Shown here in pieces: positions 1 to 8,702 of a DNA stretch of 64,000 nucleotides (its first letter is position 1; every line of letters begins with the position of its first letter). Source of the DNA: Nocardioides palaemonis (GTDB lineage: Bacteria > Actinomycetota > Actinomycetes > Propionibacteriales > Nocardioidaceae). Under the pieces are notes generated by a model. The model was not told where the DNA came from. It searched no databases and saw only the letters and a program-made list of their open reading frames with translations. Position numbers and translations under genes: made by a program. The DNA lies in the NCBI RefSeq assembly GCF_018275325.1, contig NZ_JAGVQR010000003.1, positions 496,001-560,000 on the forward strand, in the 5' to 3' direction.

Positions 1-54
1 CGCCTCCTCCACCCGCGGGTAGGTGTCGTAGAAGAACTCCCGGTCCCAGGCCAT
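1..54 (-). CDS. N-terminal fragment of an unidentified protein (runs off the left edge)
   Basis: An ATG at position 54 on the minus strand opens a frame of 18 codons (M-A-W-D-R-E-F-F-Y-D...) with no stop before the window edge. It is divergent from the sulfotransferase-like gene that starts 33 bp away. No ribosome-binding site is obvious and the fragment is too short to identify. The neighbourhood would suit another surface-modification enzyme, but that is inference only. Confidence 0.45.
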   Translation of the reverse strand, partial: MAWDREFFYDTYPRVEEA

Positions 55-87
55 GGGAGGAGTCTGCCGGTTCCCTAGGATCACTCC

Positions 88-1101
88 ATGGCCCGGCGCG
101 TGTTCCTCCACTGCGGAACCGCCAAGTCCGGCACGACGTACCTCCAGGACCTCTGGTGGCACCACCGCGACGCTCTGCGCGAGCGCGGCCTCCTGCTGCC
201 CGGCGACGCGCTGCGCGACCACTTCCACGCGGCGGCGCTGGTCAAGGGGATGGACGTCATCGTCGACGACCTCGACGAGGACGACCGCGAGGTGTGGCAG
301 CGGCTGGTCGCGGAGACCCGCGACTGGCCGCACGACGCGCTGATCAGCCACGAGCACTTCTCCGACTCCAGCGCCGAGGCCGCGGCCGCGGCGCTCGCCG
401 ACCTCGCCTCCGCCGCCGACGAGGTCCACCTCGTGGTGACCGTGCGCGACCTCGGGCGGGTGCTGCCGTCGGCCTGGCAGCAGCGCGTCAAGCAGGGGGC
501 CCGCCAGTCCTACCGGAAGTTCCTCGCCACCGTCCGCCGCGACGAGGACGACCAGAAGTTCTGGCGCTACCAGGACGTCCCCGGCATCCTCGCCCGCTGG
601 GGCGCCGGGCTGCCGCCCGAGCGGGTGCACCTCGTCGTCGTGCCGCGCCCGGGCGCCGCGCGCGACGAGCTCTGGCAGCGCACCGCCGGGGTGCTCGGCG
701 TCGACGTGACCGGCCTCGACACCGACCCCCGCCTGCCCAACGACTCGCTGTCCCTCGTGGAGGCCGAGCTGCTGCGGCGGGTCAACCGCCGCATCCCGCG
801 CGAGCGCCGCTCGCTCGCGCTCACCCGGCTCACCAAGGGCTCGTTCGCGCGCGACCTCCTCGCCGACAGCGCGCCCCGCGAGGCCTTCGTCCTGCCCGCC
901 GCCCATGCCGGGTGGGTCCGCGAGCGATCGGAGCGGATGGTCGAGGAGCTGCGCGCGGGCGCCTTCGACGTCGTGGGCGACCTCGACGACCTGCTCCCCG
1001 CCGACCCGAAGGAGGGGCGTACGCCCGACGAGGCCGGCGACGACGAGCTGCTCGCCGCAGCCACCGCCGTCGTGGCCCGGATGATCGAGCAGGAGCGCTG
1101 A
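88..1101 (+). CDS. Sulfotransferase-like P-loop protein (paralogue 1)
   Basis: This 337-residue protein opens with a PAPS-type P-loop, GTAKSGTTYLQ at residues 10-20, the signature of cytoplasmic sulfotransferases. Near residue 120 it has an R-D-L-x(6)-S-A-W-Q segment at the place where sulfotransferases bind the 3'-phosphate of PAPS. The acceptor is unknown; related actinobacterial proteins usually sit in surface-polysaccharide loci. It starts at an ATG, and its TGA overlaps the ATG of the next gene by one base, so the pair is translationally coupled. Both proteins are clearly paralogous over their full length, which suggests tandem duplication. The sulfotransferase fold is well supported; the reaction is inferred. 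Confidence 0.8.
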   Translation: MARRVFLHCGTAKSGTTYLQDLWWHHRDALRERGLLLPGDALRDHFHAAALVKGMDVIVDDLDEDDREVWQRLVAETRDWPHDALISHEHFSDSSAEAAAAALADLASAADEVHLVVTVRDLGRVLPSAWQQRVKQGARQSYRKFLATVRRDEDDQKFWRYQDVPGILARWGAGLPPERVHLVVVPRPGAARDELWQRTAGVLGVDVTGLDTDPRLPNDSLSLVEAELLRRVNRRIPRERRSLALTRLTKGSFARDLLADSAPREAFVLPAAHAGWVRERSERMVEELRAGAFDVVGDLDDLLPADPKEGRTPDEAGDDELLAAATAVVARMIEQER

Positions 1102-2222
1102 TGGCGCGGCGCGTGTGGGTGCACATCGGCACCCCGAAGTCCGGGACCACCTACCTGCAGAGCCTCTGGTGGCACAACCGCGAGGCGCTGGCCGACCAGC
1201 GGCTGCTCCTGCCCGGCGGCTCGGCCGACGAGCAGTTCCGGGCGTCCGCCGTCGTGCGCGCCAACGCCGGGGTGCTGGCGACGATGACCGAGCACCAGCG
1301 CGGTGCGTGGGACCGGGTCGTCGACGAGGTCGCGGCGTCCGACGGCGACGCGCTGGTCAGCCAGGAGCAGCTCGTCGAGGCCTCCCGGGAGGACGCCGCC
1401 GCGGCCCTCGCCCGGCTGCGGGGCGCGGCCGAGGAGGTGCACGTGGTGGTCACCGCGCGCGACCTCGTCCGCCAGGTCCCGAGCGCCTGGCAGCAGCGGG
1501 TCAAGCACGGGTCGCCGACCACGCTGCGGAGGTTCTTCGGCCGCCTCGCCAAGGACGACCCCGACTTCAACTTCTGGCACCACCAGGACGTGCCGCGGAT
1601 CCTGGAGCGCTGGAGCGACGGGCTGGCGCCGGAGCACGTGCACGTCGTGCCGCTCCCCCGCCCCGGCGCCGACCGCGACCTGCTGTGGCGGCGTACGTGC
1701 GCGCTGATCGGCATCGACGACACCGGCCTCGCACTCGACGCACCGGTCGCCAACGAGACCCTCGCGCCGGCCGAGATCGCCTTCCACCGTGCGGTCAACG
1801 CCCACTTCCGCAACGCCCACCTCGACGTGGCGCTCTCGCGCCGGGTCAAGTCGTTCATGGAGCCGCGCCTCGGAGGGGCCGCCGGGGAGCCGATCGCGCT
1901 CGCGCCCGACATGCACGCCTGGCTGGTCGAGCGCGGCGACCGGATGGTCGACGAGCTGGCGGCCGCGCCGTGGGACGTCGTCGGCGACCTCGACGACCTG
2001 CGCCCCGACCCCGAGCCCGGCGCGGGCGTCGACCCCGACGCCGTACCGACCGCCGACGTGCTGGCGGTGGCCGAGGAGTTCCTCGCCGCCGAGCTGCTGG
2101 CCCGCGCCGAGCCGCCTGCCGCCGCCGCCCGAGCGGTGTCCCACCCACATTCCTCCGACGAGGAACGTGGCTCCGCCACCGCTCTCGGGCGTGTCCTGCG
2201 CCGACTCACCGGCGGGCGGTGA
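1101..2222 (+). CDS. Sulfotransferase-like P-loop protein (paralogue 2)
   Basis: This 373-residue paralogue of the preceding gene starts at the ATG that overlaps the upstream stop by one base. It carries the P-loop GTPKSGTTYLQ near residues 10-20, and the R-D-L-x(6)-S-A-W-Q element appears near residue 125. The two proteins can be aligned from the P-loop to the V-x-G-D-L-D-D-L segment near the C-terminus. The last 30 or so residues (from about A-R-A-V-S-H-P) are unlike the paralogue and are encoded by one arm of an intergenic-type inverted repeat, so the natural C-terminus may have been extended by repeat DNA. A likely role is sulfation of a surface glycan or metabolite; the substrate is unknown. 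Confidence 0.8.
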   Translation: MARRVWVHIGTPKSGTTYLQSLWWHNREALADQRLLLPGGSADEQFRASAVVRANAGVLATMTEHQRGAWDRVVDEVAASDGDALVSQEQLVEASREDAAAALARLRGAAEEVHVVVTARDLVRQVPSAWQQRVKHGSPTTLRRFFGRLAKDDPDFNFWHHQDVPRILERWSDGLAPEHVHVVPLPRPGADRDLLWRRTCALIGIDDTGLALDAPVANETLAPAEIAFHRAVNAHFRNAHLDVALSRRVKSFMEPRLGGAAGEPIALAPDMHAWLVERGDRMVDELAAAPWDVVGDLDDLRPDPEPGAGVDPDAVPTADVLAVAEEFLAAELLARAEPPAAAARAVSHPHSSDEERGSATALGRVLRRLTGGR

Positions 2223-2267
2223 GCCACCCACCTTCCGCGTGCGCAGAAGGTGGGTGGGACACCGCTC
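2131..2267. repeat. Long inverted repeat with 17-bp perfect arms (2131-2147 and 2251-2267)
   Basis: GAGCGGTGTCCCACCCA at 2131-2147 is perfectly complementary to 2251-2267. The left arm lies inside the 3' end of the sulfotransferase gene; the right arm lies in the intergenic region and includes part of the terminator stem. The left arm continues into a second imperfect hairpin (ccac-attcct...aggaac-gtgg). It looks like a dispersed intergenic palindrome that has been captured into coding sequence. Confidence 0.7.
2224..2257. terminator. Bidirectional hairpin between convergent genes
   Basis: A perfect 12-bp stem (CCACCCACCTTC pairing with GAAGGTGGGTGG) encloses a 10-nt loop. It begins 2 bp after the stop of the plus-strand sulfotransferase gene and ends 19 bp before the end of the minus-strand MaoC gene. 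There is no U-tract, as is usual in high-GC actinobacteria. Confidence 0.75.
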
Positions 2268-2276
2268 GTAGGAGCG

Positions 2277-3329
2277 TCAGCGGGGCACGAACACCCAGTG
2301 GTCGAGGTCGAGCAGCACGCCGTCGGCGTACGCCCCGTCGTCGCCCCGCAGCGTCATCGACTCGTCGCGACCGCGCGTGGCCACCAGGCGCAACCGGAGC
2401 GCACCGACGCCGGGGGCGTCGAGCTCGGCGGTGTCGAGCACCTCGGACCAGGCGTGGACCGTGTCGCCGGCGAACGCGGGCGCCACGTGGGCGCCGGCGT
2501 TGATCGCGGCGACCAGCTGGGCGTTGGCGAGGCCGTTGAACGCCAGCGCGCGGGCCAGCGAGATGACGTGGCCGCCGTAGACCAGCCGCCGGCCGTCGGG
2601 GCGGGCGTCGGTGCTGAAGTGCACCTTCGCGGTGTTCTGCCACAGCCGGGTGGCCATCATGTGCTCGGCGTCGGTGAGCGTGACGCCGTCGACGTGGTCG
2701 ATGCGCTCGCCCACCTCGTAGTCGTCGAGCAGGTGCGGCGAGCCCGCCGCCACGGTGTCGTACGCCGTGAGGTCGAGGCCCGCCGGCACCACGAGGTCGG
2801 CGGCAGCGACCGCCGGCGCGAGATCCGGGACGACGGTCTCCGGCGCAGGGGCGTCGGCGGAGCGCTTGTGCACCATCACCCAGCGCGCCCAGTCGATCGC
2901 GACCTCACCACGCTGGTTGGTCGCGGTGGACCGCACCCACACGACACCGGTGCGTCCGTTGGAGTTCTGCTTGAGCCCGATCACCTCGGAGCGGGTGCGC
3001 AGCGTGTCGCCCGGGACGACGGGCACGTGGAAGCGGCACTCGGCGTAGCCGAGGTTGGCCACGGCGTTGAGCGAGACGTCCGGCACGGTCTTGCCGAAGG
3101 CGACGTGGAAGCCGATCAGGTCCTCGACCGGGTGCGGAGCGAGGCCGACGGACGCGGCGAACTCGGCCGACGACCAGATCGCGAAGCGGGTCGGGTAGAG
3201 CGCGCCGTAGAGCGCCCGGTCGCCCTCGGTGACGGTGCGCGGCGTGGCGTGCTCGATGACCTGGCCGAGGGTGAAGTCCTCGAAGAAGTTGCCCGGGTTC
3301 GTCTTGGCGGCGTGGCTCATGCGGGTCAT
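2277..3329 (-). CDS. MaoC-like (R)-specific enoyl-CoA hydratase family protein
   Basis: This 350-residue protein appears to hold two hot-dog folds. The first half has the MaoC-type features (G-N-F-F-E-D-F-x-x-G near the start, then a long hydrophobic helix and V-P-V-V-P-G-D-T-L-R). The second half repeats the pattern (V-G-E-R-I-D-H, V-Y-G-G-H-V-I-S-L-A-R-A). Double hot-dog hydratases of about 350 residues include mesaconyl-CoA and other acyl-CoA hydratases acting on CoA thioesters. Start: ATG at 3329, with an alternative ATG three codons later at 3320. It converges on the sulfotransferase pair. Family assignment is firm; the exact substrate is not. Confidence 0.8.
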   Translation of the reverse strand: MTRMSHAAKTNPGNFFEDFTLGQVIEHATPRTVTEGDRALYGALYPTRFAIWSSAEFAASVGLAPHPVEDLIGFHVAFGKTVPDVSLNAVANLGYAECRFHVPVVPGDTLRTRSEVIGLKQNSNGRTGVVWVRSTATNQRGEVAIDWARWVMVHKRSADAPAPETVVPDLAPAVAAADLVVPAGLDLTAYDTVAAGSPHLLDDYEVGERIDHVDGVTLTDAEHMMATRLWQNTAKVHFSTDARPDGRRLVYGGHVISLARALAFNGLANAQLVAAINAGAHVAPAFAGDTVHAWSEVLDTAELDAPGVGALRLRLVATRGRDESMTLRGDDGAYADGVLLDLDHWVFVPR

Positions 3330-3396
3330 CGTGCCGCAGCGGCGGGCGTCCGGGTGGGTCCGGCCACGTGGACTCGGTCACAGGGACGGCGGGGCC

Positions 3397-4218
3397 TCAC
3401 GACCAGACGCCGCGGACGACCTCCCCGGCCGGCGTGGTGACCAGGGTGCCGGCCGTGTCCCGCCCGACCAGCTCCACCCGCACCCGCGGGCCCGACCCGG
3501 CGTCGGACAGGACGGTGCTGGTCACCCGGGCGTCCCGGCCGAGCGCCGACCGGGCGACCTCCACGTTGCGGGCGAGGGCGCGCACGTCGAGGGCGCGCAG
3601 GTCGACCGTGCTGACGCCCTCGGGCACGGGCGTACGTCCCGTCAGCTGCGCCCAGGAGCCGTCCCACGCCCACATCTGCGCGCCGGGACGGTCCCCCGGC
3701 AGCGGCACGCTGACGGTGACCCGGCCGTCGGCCACCACGAGCTGGAGGGCCTCGTCGGTGCCGAACCGCTCGGGGTAGGCGCGCAGGAACGCCCGCAGCT
3801 GACGCGCGTCGAGCCCGCCCTCGTCGACCACCTCGACCGGGGTCGCCCGACCCGACTCGGCCTGGCCGACGGTGGTCGGTCCCACCGCGAGGGCGAAGAG
3901 GGCGACGATCCCGGCGACGCCCACCCCCACCAGGACGAGGAAGATGCTCACCCCGAGGAGCACCCCGCCGGTGCGGCGCGACGGGCCTCGTCGCACTCGC
4001 ACCATCGGCGGCAGCGGTGCACCGGCAGCGACCGGCCGGGTCGTCACCGGACGCAGGTCGCGGGTGAGCGTCACCAGCTCGTCGCGGGTCTCGGCGCCGC
4101 GGGCGCGCGCCACCCGCAGGTCGCGGTCGGCCTCGCCGATCTGTCCCTCGGCGTGGGCCGCCTCGATCCACTCGACGTAGCCGTCCCGCTCCGCGTCCTT
4201 GACCCCGAATCCCCGCAC
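3397..4218 (-). CDS. DUF1707 (SHOCT-like) membrane protein
   Basis: A GTG at 4218 gives a 273-residue protein whose first 55 residues form a DUF1707 domain (K-D-A-E-R-D-G-Y-V-E-W...G-Q-I-G-E-A-D-R-D), a short helical domain common in actinobacterial membrane proteins. A basic stretch is followed by one strong transmembrane segment (about residues 95-125, G-V-L-L-G-V-S-I-F-L-V-L-V...). The C-terminal 150 residues are probably outside the membrane and have no domain I recognise. Frames open further upstream, but homology to DUF1707 begins at this GTG. It lies 10 bp downstream of the sugar operon but is not obviously functionally tied to it. Confidence 0.75.
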   Translation of the reverse strand: MRGFGVKDAERDGYVEWIEAAHAEGQIGEADRDLRVARARGAETRDELVTLTRDLRPVTTRPVAAGAPLPPMVRVRRGPSRRTGGVLLGVSIFLVLVGVGVAGIVALFALAVGPTTVGQAESGRATPVEVVDEGGLDARQLRAFLRAYPERFGTDEALQLVVADGRVTVSVPLPGDRPGAQMWAWDGSWAQLTGRTPVPEGVSTVDLRALDVRALARNVEVARSALGRDARVTSTVLSDAGSGPRVRVELVGRDTAGTLVTTPAGEVVRGVWS

Positions 4219-4228
4219 GGGCGGGAGT

Positions 4229-5242
4229 CTAGGCCCCCGGCTGCGTGCTGAAGGCCGCGTCGAATGCCGCGGTCGGTGCGTCGAAGGCGAGGCGGCGCAC
4301 GAAGTCCAGCGCCTCCGGTGCCCCGACGAGACGGTCCATCCCGGCGTCCTCCCACTCGACCGAGATCGGGCCGTCGTAGCCGATGGTGTTGAGCATCCGG
4401 AAGCACTGCTCCCACGGGACGTCACCGTGGCCGGTCGAGACGAAGTCCCAGCCGCGGCGCGGGTCCGCCCACGCCAGGTGGGAGCCCATCCGGCCGTTGC
4501 GCCCGTTGCCGACCTGACGCTTCGCGTCCTTGCAGTCGACGTGGTAGATCCGGTCCCTGAAGTCCCACAGGAAGCCGACGGGGTCGAGGTCCTGCCACAC
4601 GAAGTGGCTCGGGTCCCAGTTGAGGCCGAACGCCTCGCGGTGCCCGATGGCCTCCATCGCCGCCACCGTGGTCCAGTAGTCGTACGCGATCTCGGACGGG
4701 TGCACCTCGTGGGCGAAACGGACGCCCTCGGCGTCGAAGACGTCGAGGATCGGGTTCCAGCGGTCGGCGAAGTCCTGGTAGCCGGCGTCGACCAGCGCCT
4801 GCGAGGCCGGCGGGAACATCGCGACGTACTTCCAGATCGAGGAGCCGGTGAAGCCCACGACGGTGTCCACGCCGAGCCTGCGCGCCGCCCGGGCGGTCAT
4901 CCGCATCTCCTCCGCGGCCCGCTGGCGCACGCCCTCGGCGTCGCCGTCGCCCCAGATCCGGTCGGGCAGGATGTCGCGGTGCCGGGCGTCGATCGGGTCG
5001 TCGCACACCGCCTGTCCCTTGAGGTGGTTGCTGATCGCGAAGACCTGCAGGCCGTGCTCGTCGAGCACCGCGCGCTTGGCGGCGACGTAGCCGTCGTCCT
5101 CGACCGCCGCCCAGGGGTCGAAGTGGTCGCCCCAGCACGCGATCTCGAGGCCGTCGTAGCCCCAGCCCGAGGCGAGGCGGCACACCTCCTCGAACGGCAG
5201 GTCGGCCCACTGGCCGGTGAACAGGGTGACGGGGCGGGTCAT
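4229..5242 (-). CDS. Sugar phosphate isomerase/epimerase (xylose-isomerase-like TIM barrel)
   Basis: This 337-residue protein is of the AP endonuclease 2 / IolE-IolI superfamily. It opens with strands typical of the fold ([24 protein letters not shown]) and carries likely metal ligands in E-V-H-P-S-E, N-W-D-P-S-H and H-V-D-C-K-D, with a final S-V-E-W-E-D. Such enzymes isomerise or epimerise free or oxidised sugars and inositols in the cytoplasm. The ATG at 5242 follows a good AAGGA site. It is the last gene of the sugar operon, 22 bp after the Gfo/Idh/MocA gene, consistent with acting on the ketone product of that enzyme. The substrate is not determined. Confidence 0.82.
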   Translation of the reverse strand: MTRPVTLFTGQWADLPFEEVCRLASGWGYDGLEIACWGDHFDPWAAVEDDGYVAAKRAVLDEHGLQVFAISNHLKGQAVCDDPIDARHRDILPDRIWGDGDAEGVRQRAAEEMRMTARAARRLGVDTVVGFTGSSIWKYVAMFPPASQALVDAGYQDFADRWNPILDVFDAEGVRFAHEVHPSEIAYDYWTTVAAMEAIGHREAFGLNWDPSHFVWQDLDPVGFLWDFRDRIYHVDCKDAKRQVGNGRNGRMGSHLAWADPRRGWDFVSTGHGDVPWEQCFRMLNTIGYDGPISVEWEDAGMDRLVGAPEALDFVRRLAFDAPTAAFDAAFSTQPGA

Positions 5243-5264
5243 CAGGTGTCCTTCCTCGGGTCGG

Positions 5265-6452
5265 TCATACCGGTACGTCCTGCCAGGCGTTGTCGTTCGA
5301 GCTGGTCTCGACGGCGGCCAGGACCCGCTGGACCTGGAGTCCGTCGGCGAACGAAGGCGTCGGGTCCGTGCCCGCGGCGATGTCGGTCACCAGGTCGACG
5401 ACCTGGTGGGTGAAGCCGTGCTCGTAGCCGAGGCCGTGCCCGGCCGGCCACCACGCGGCGACGTAGGGGTGCTCGGGCTCGGTCACGACGATCCGCCGGA
5501 AGCCGGCCGTCGCCGGGTCGTCGTCGCCGTCGTAGAAGTGCAGGACGTTCATGTCCTCGAAGTCGAACGCGAGGCTGCCGCGCGAGCCGTTGACCTCGAT
5601 GCGGATCGCGTTCTTGCGGCCGTTGGCGAACCGGGTGGCCTCGAAGACGCCGAGCGCACCTCCACGGAAGTGGGCCAGGAAGGCGGCGGCGTCGTCCACC
5701 GTCACCAGCCCACGTTCCGTGGAGCCCCCCGCTGCGGCACCGGCCAGGCCGGTGTGGGCCTCCGCCGGGAGCGGTCGCTCCTTGACGAAGGTCTCCAGCC
5801 GTCCCGAGACGGTGGCGATCGTGTCGCCGGTGATGAACTGGGTGAGGTCGACGATGTGGGCACCGATGTCACCCAGCGCGCCCGACCCGGCCCGGGACTT
5901 GTCCAGGCGCCACGACATCGGCGCCTCGGGGTCGACGATCCAGTCCTGGAGGTACTGCGCGCGGACGTGGTGGACCTGGCCCAGCCGGCCCTCTGCGACC
6001 AGCTGACGCGCGAGGCCGATCGCGGGGACCCGGCGGTAGGTGAAGCCGACCATCGAGCGTACGCCGTTCGCCGCCGCGCGCTCGGCGGCCTCCGCCATCG
6101 CCTCGGCCTCCTCGACCGTGTTGGCCAGTGGCTTCTCGCAGAGCACGTGCTTGCCGGCCTCGAGCGCCGCGACCGCGATCTCGGCGTGGGTGTCCCCGGG
6201 GGTGCAGATGTCGACGAGGTCGATGTCGTCGCGGGCGACGAGCGCCCGCCACGACGTCTCGGTCGACTCCCACCCGAGGCGGGCGGCGGCCTCGGCGACC
6301 CGGGCCTCGTCCCGGCCCGCCACCGCCGTCATGCGCGGGTGCAGCGGCAGGTCGAAGAAGCGGGGGGCGGTGCGCCAGGCCTGGGAGTGGGCCGCGCCCA
6401 TGAAGGCGTAGCCCACCATCCCCACGGACAGCGTGTCGTGCTCGTGCGTCAT
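5265..6452 (-). CDS. Gfo/Idh/MocA family oxidoreductase
   Basis: This 395-residue NAD(P)-dependent dehydrogenase has an N-terminal Rossmann fold (G-M-V-G-Y-A-F-M-G at residues 10-18). The family E-K-P signature follows (C-E-K-P-L-A-N near residue 97), then the alpha/beta substrate domain with [10 protein letters not shown] containing the usual catalytic Asp/His pair. These enzymes oxidise or reduce sugars and inositols. It lies between the binding-protein gene (11 bp) and the TIM-barrel isomerase gene (22 bp), so uptake, oxidation and isomerisation are probably co-transcribed. Inositol or a keto-sugar pathway is plausible; the sequence alone does not decide. Confidence 0.87.
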   Translation of the reverse strand: MTHEHDTLSVGMVGYAFMGAAHSQAWRTAPRFFDLPLHPRMTAVAGRDEARVAEAAARLGWESTETSWRALVARDDIDLVDICTPGDTHAEIAVAALEAGKHVLCEKPLANTVEEAEAMAEAAERAAANGVRSMVGFTYRRVPAIGLARQLVAEGRLGQVHHVRAQYLQDWIVDPEAPMSWRLDKSRAGSGALGDIGAHIVDLTQFITGDTIATVSGRLETFVKERPLPAEAHTGLAGAAAGGSTERGLVTVDDAAAFLAHFRGGALGVFEATRFANGRKNAIRIEVNGSRGSLAFDFEDMNVLHFYDGDDDPATAGFRRIVVTEPEHPYVAAWWPAGHGLGYEHGFTHQVVDLVTDIAAGTDPTPSFADGLQVQRVLAAVETSSNDNAWQDVPV

Positions 6453-6463
6453 CCGGCGCGGCC

Positions 6464-7537
6464 TCAGGACTCGAAGGCGGTGTCGATGAACTGGTCGACG
6501 TTGTCGGCGGTGACGACCGGCGCGTAGAGCTGCACCTCACGCGGGACCTCGACCTCGACCAGGTCGCCCATCGCCTTCTGCTGCACGAGCAGGCGGGCGA
6601 GCTTGACGCCGTCGGCGCCCTGCGTGGAGGGGTAGATGACGGTCGCCTTGAGCACGCCGGAGTCGTCCTGGATGGCGCGCATGGCGTTGGCCGACCCGGC
6701 GCCGCCGATCATGGTGAACTCGTCGCGGCCGGCGCTCTCGATGGCGGCCAGGACGCCGACGCCCTGGTCGTCGTCGTGGTTCCACAGGAAGTCGATCTCC
6801 GGCTCGGCCTGCAGGAGCTGCGAGGCGACCTCCTCGCCGCTCTCGACGGTGAACTCGGCGGCCTGGCGGGCGTCGACGTCGAGGCCGCACTCGGCGAGCG
6901 CGTCCTCGAAGCCCTGGCTGCGGTCCTGGGTCAGGGGCAGCGAGTCGATGCCGGCGATCTCGGCGACGACGGCGTCCTCGTTGCCGTCGGCCTGCTCGCA
7001 GACGTACTGGCCGGCGGAGACGCCCATGCCGTAGTTGTCACCGAGCACGGTGACGCGCGCGGCGTTGGGGTCGTCGAACTCGCGGTCGACGTTGATCACC
7101 GGGATGCCGGCCTCCATGGCCTTGAGCGCCACCGGCGTCATCGCCGCGCCGTCGAACGGGAGAAGCACGATGGCGTCGACGCCGTCGTTGATGAACGTCT
7201 CGACCTGGCTGATCTGCAGGCTGACGTCGTTGGTGCCCGTCGCGACCTTGAGGTCGAGGTCGGGGTACTGGTCGGCGAGGTCACGGACGTTGTCGGTGAT
7301 GGCCGCCATCCAGCCGTGGTCGGCGGCGGGGGCCGAGAAGCCGATGGTGACCGTGTCGCCGGACTCGTCGTTGCTGCCCGCGGCGGCCACCGGGGCGGAG
7401 TCCGACGAGCCCTCCTCGTCGTTGGCCGCGTCCTCGGCGCTGCCGGTGCAGGCGGAGAGGACCAGGACGGCGGCGGCGCCGGCCACCAGACCGGGGAGGC
7501 GGCGGCCGTGCGGGCGTGAGGTGGTGGGCAGACGCAT
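6464..7537 (-). CDS. Sugar ABC transporter substrate-binding lipoprotein (ribose-type)
   Basis: This 357-residue protein begins with a basic stretch, a hydrophobic segment and a lipobox (L-S-A-C) near residue 29, so it should be a membrane-anchored solute-binding lipoprotein. The mature part is a type I periplasmic-binding fold (RbsB/Peripla_BP_4): V-T-I-G-F-S-A-P-A-A-D-H-G-W, then D-A-I-V-L-L-P-F-D-G and P-V-I-N-V-D-R, the hinge and sugar-contacting segments of ribose-type binders. The ATG at 7537 has a strong AAGGAG. It sits 67 bp downstream of its permease gene. The ligand is a monosaccharide or inositol-like sugar by family. Confidence 0.88.
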   Translation of the reverse strand: MRLPTTSRPHGRRLPGLVAGAAAVLVLSACTGSAEDAANDEEGSSDSAPVAAAGSNDESGDTVTIGFSAPAADHGWMAAITDNVRDLADQYPDLDLKVATGTNDVSLQISQVETFINDGVDAIVLLPFDGAAMTPVALKAMEAGIPVINVDREFDDPNAARVTVLGDNYGMGVSAGQYVCEQADGNEDAVVAEIAGIDSLPLTQDRSQGFEDALAECGLDVDARQAAEFTVESGEEVASQLLQAEPEIDFLWNHDDDQGVGVLAAIESAGRDEFTMIGGAGSANAMRAIQDDSGVLKATVIYPSTQGADGVKLARLLVQQKAMGDLVEVEVPREVQLYAPVVTADNVDQFIDTAFES

Positions 7538-7604
7538 GGGGTGTGCTCCTTGGGTGCGGGATGGGTGGTGCGCGGGTGGTGCCGGGTGTGGTCCGAGTAC
7601 GAGG

Positions 7605-8702
7605 TCAGGTCGTCGTCGAGCGACGCGCCAGGCGCTGCTGGAGCAGCACGGCGACGACGATGATCAGGCCCTTGGCGACGGCCTGGGTCGAGGCGTCCTG
7701 GTTGTTGAGGACGAAGACGTTGCTCAGGGTGCTGAAGATCAGCACGCCGATGACGGTGCCGACGATGGTGCCGCGGCCACCGGTCAGCAGGGTCCCGCCG
7801 ATGACGACGGCGGCGATCACGTCGAGCTCCAGCAGGGTGCCGTGGGTGGAGCTGCCGGTCGAGGTGCGGGCGATGAACATCAGGGCGGCGAGGCCGCAGC
7901 ACAGGCCGACCAGGACGTAGAGCAGCACCGTGTGCCGCCTGACGTCGATGCCGGCGAGCCGCGCCGCCTCGGGGTTGCCACCGACGGCGAGGGTCCGGCG
8001 CCCGAAGGTGGTCCGGTTGAAGAGGAACCAGCCGGCCACGGAGACGAGGGCGAAGATGACGACGAGCAGCGGGACGCCGAGGACGTCGGCGGTCCAGAAG
8101 TCCCGGAACCCCTGGATGCCGTCCGTGTCGGGCAGGTCCGGGGACGGCACGATCTGGGTGCGGCGCTCGGAGATGATCTCGGCGAGGCCGCGGGCGGAGG
8201 CCAGCGTCGCGAGCGTCATGATGAACGGGACGACGTTGCCGTAGGCGATCAGCACCCCGTTGACCAGGCCGCAGGCCGCTCCGACCGCGAGCGCCGCGAA
8301 CACCAGGAGCAGCCAGCTGGTGTCGTTGGCCATGCTCTGCGTGGCGTAGGTGGTGGCCCACACGGAGGCGAGCGCGACGATCGCGCCCACCGACAGGTCG
8401 ATGCCGCCACCGGTGATCACGAACGTCATGCCGATGCTGACCACGCCCGTGATGGAGGCGAGCCGCAGGATGGTCACCAGGTTGTCGACGCTGGCGAAGC
8501 GGTCGCCGGCCGTCACCACGCCGACGGCGCAGATCACCAGCAGGGCGAGCACGAGGCCGAGGTTGCGCCCGAACGACCCGCCCATCAGCCCGCTGCCCCG
8601 CGACGCCCGCTCGGGCTCCGCGGCCGCGCGCTCCACCCGGACCGTGTCGCCGGACGGGGCGACCGGGTTCTCGACGGAGGGATGGGTGTGGTGCTCGCTC
8701 AT
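7605..8702 (-). CDS. Sugar ABC transporter permease (RbsC-like)
   Basis: This 365-residue inner-membrane permease of the BPD_transp_2 family has about 9-10 hydrophobic segments. It shows the family hallmark G-G-I-D-L-S-V-G and the coupling segment A-V-G-G-N-P-E-A-A-R-L-A-G-I, which contacts the ATPase. The first 45 residues are polar and probably cytoplasmic. The ATG at 8702 overlaps the stop of the ATPase gene by 4 bases (ATGA), so the two are translationally coupled. It works with the two-domain ATPase upstream and the binding lipoprotein downstream. Confidence 0.9.
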   Translation of the reverse strand: MSEHHTHPSVENPVAPSGDTVRVERAAAEPERASRGSGLMGGSFGRNLGLVLALLVICAVGVVTAGDRFASVDNLVTILRLASITGVVSIGMTFVITGGGIDLSVGAIVALASVWATTYATQSMANDTSWLLLVFAALAVGAACGLVNGVLIAYGNVVPFIMTLATLASARGLAEIISERRTQIVPSPDLPDTDGIQGFRDFWTADVLGVPLLVVIFALVSVAGWFLFNRTTFGRRTLAVGGNPEAARLAGIDVRRHTVLLYVLVGLCCGLAALMFIARTSTGSSTHGTLLELDVIAAVVIGGTLLTGGRGTIVGTVIGVLIFSTLSNVFVLNNQDASTQAVAKGLIIVVAVLLQQRLARRSTTT

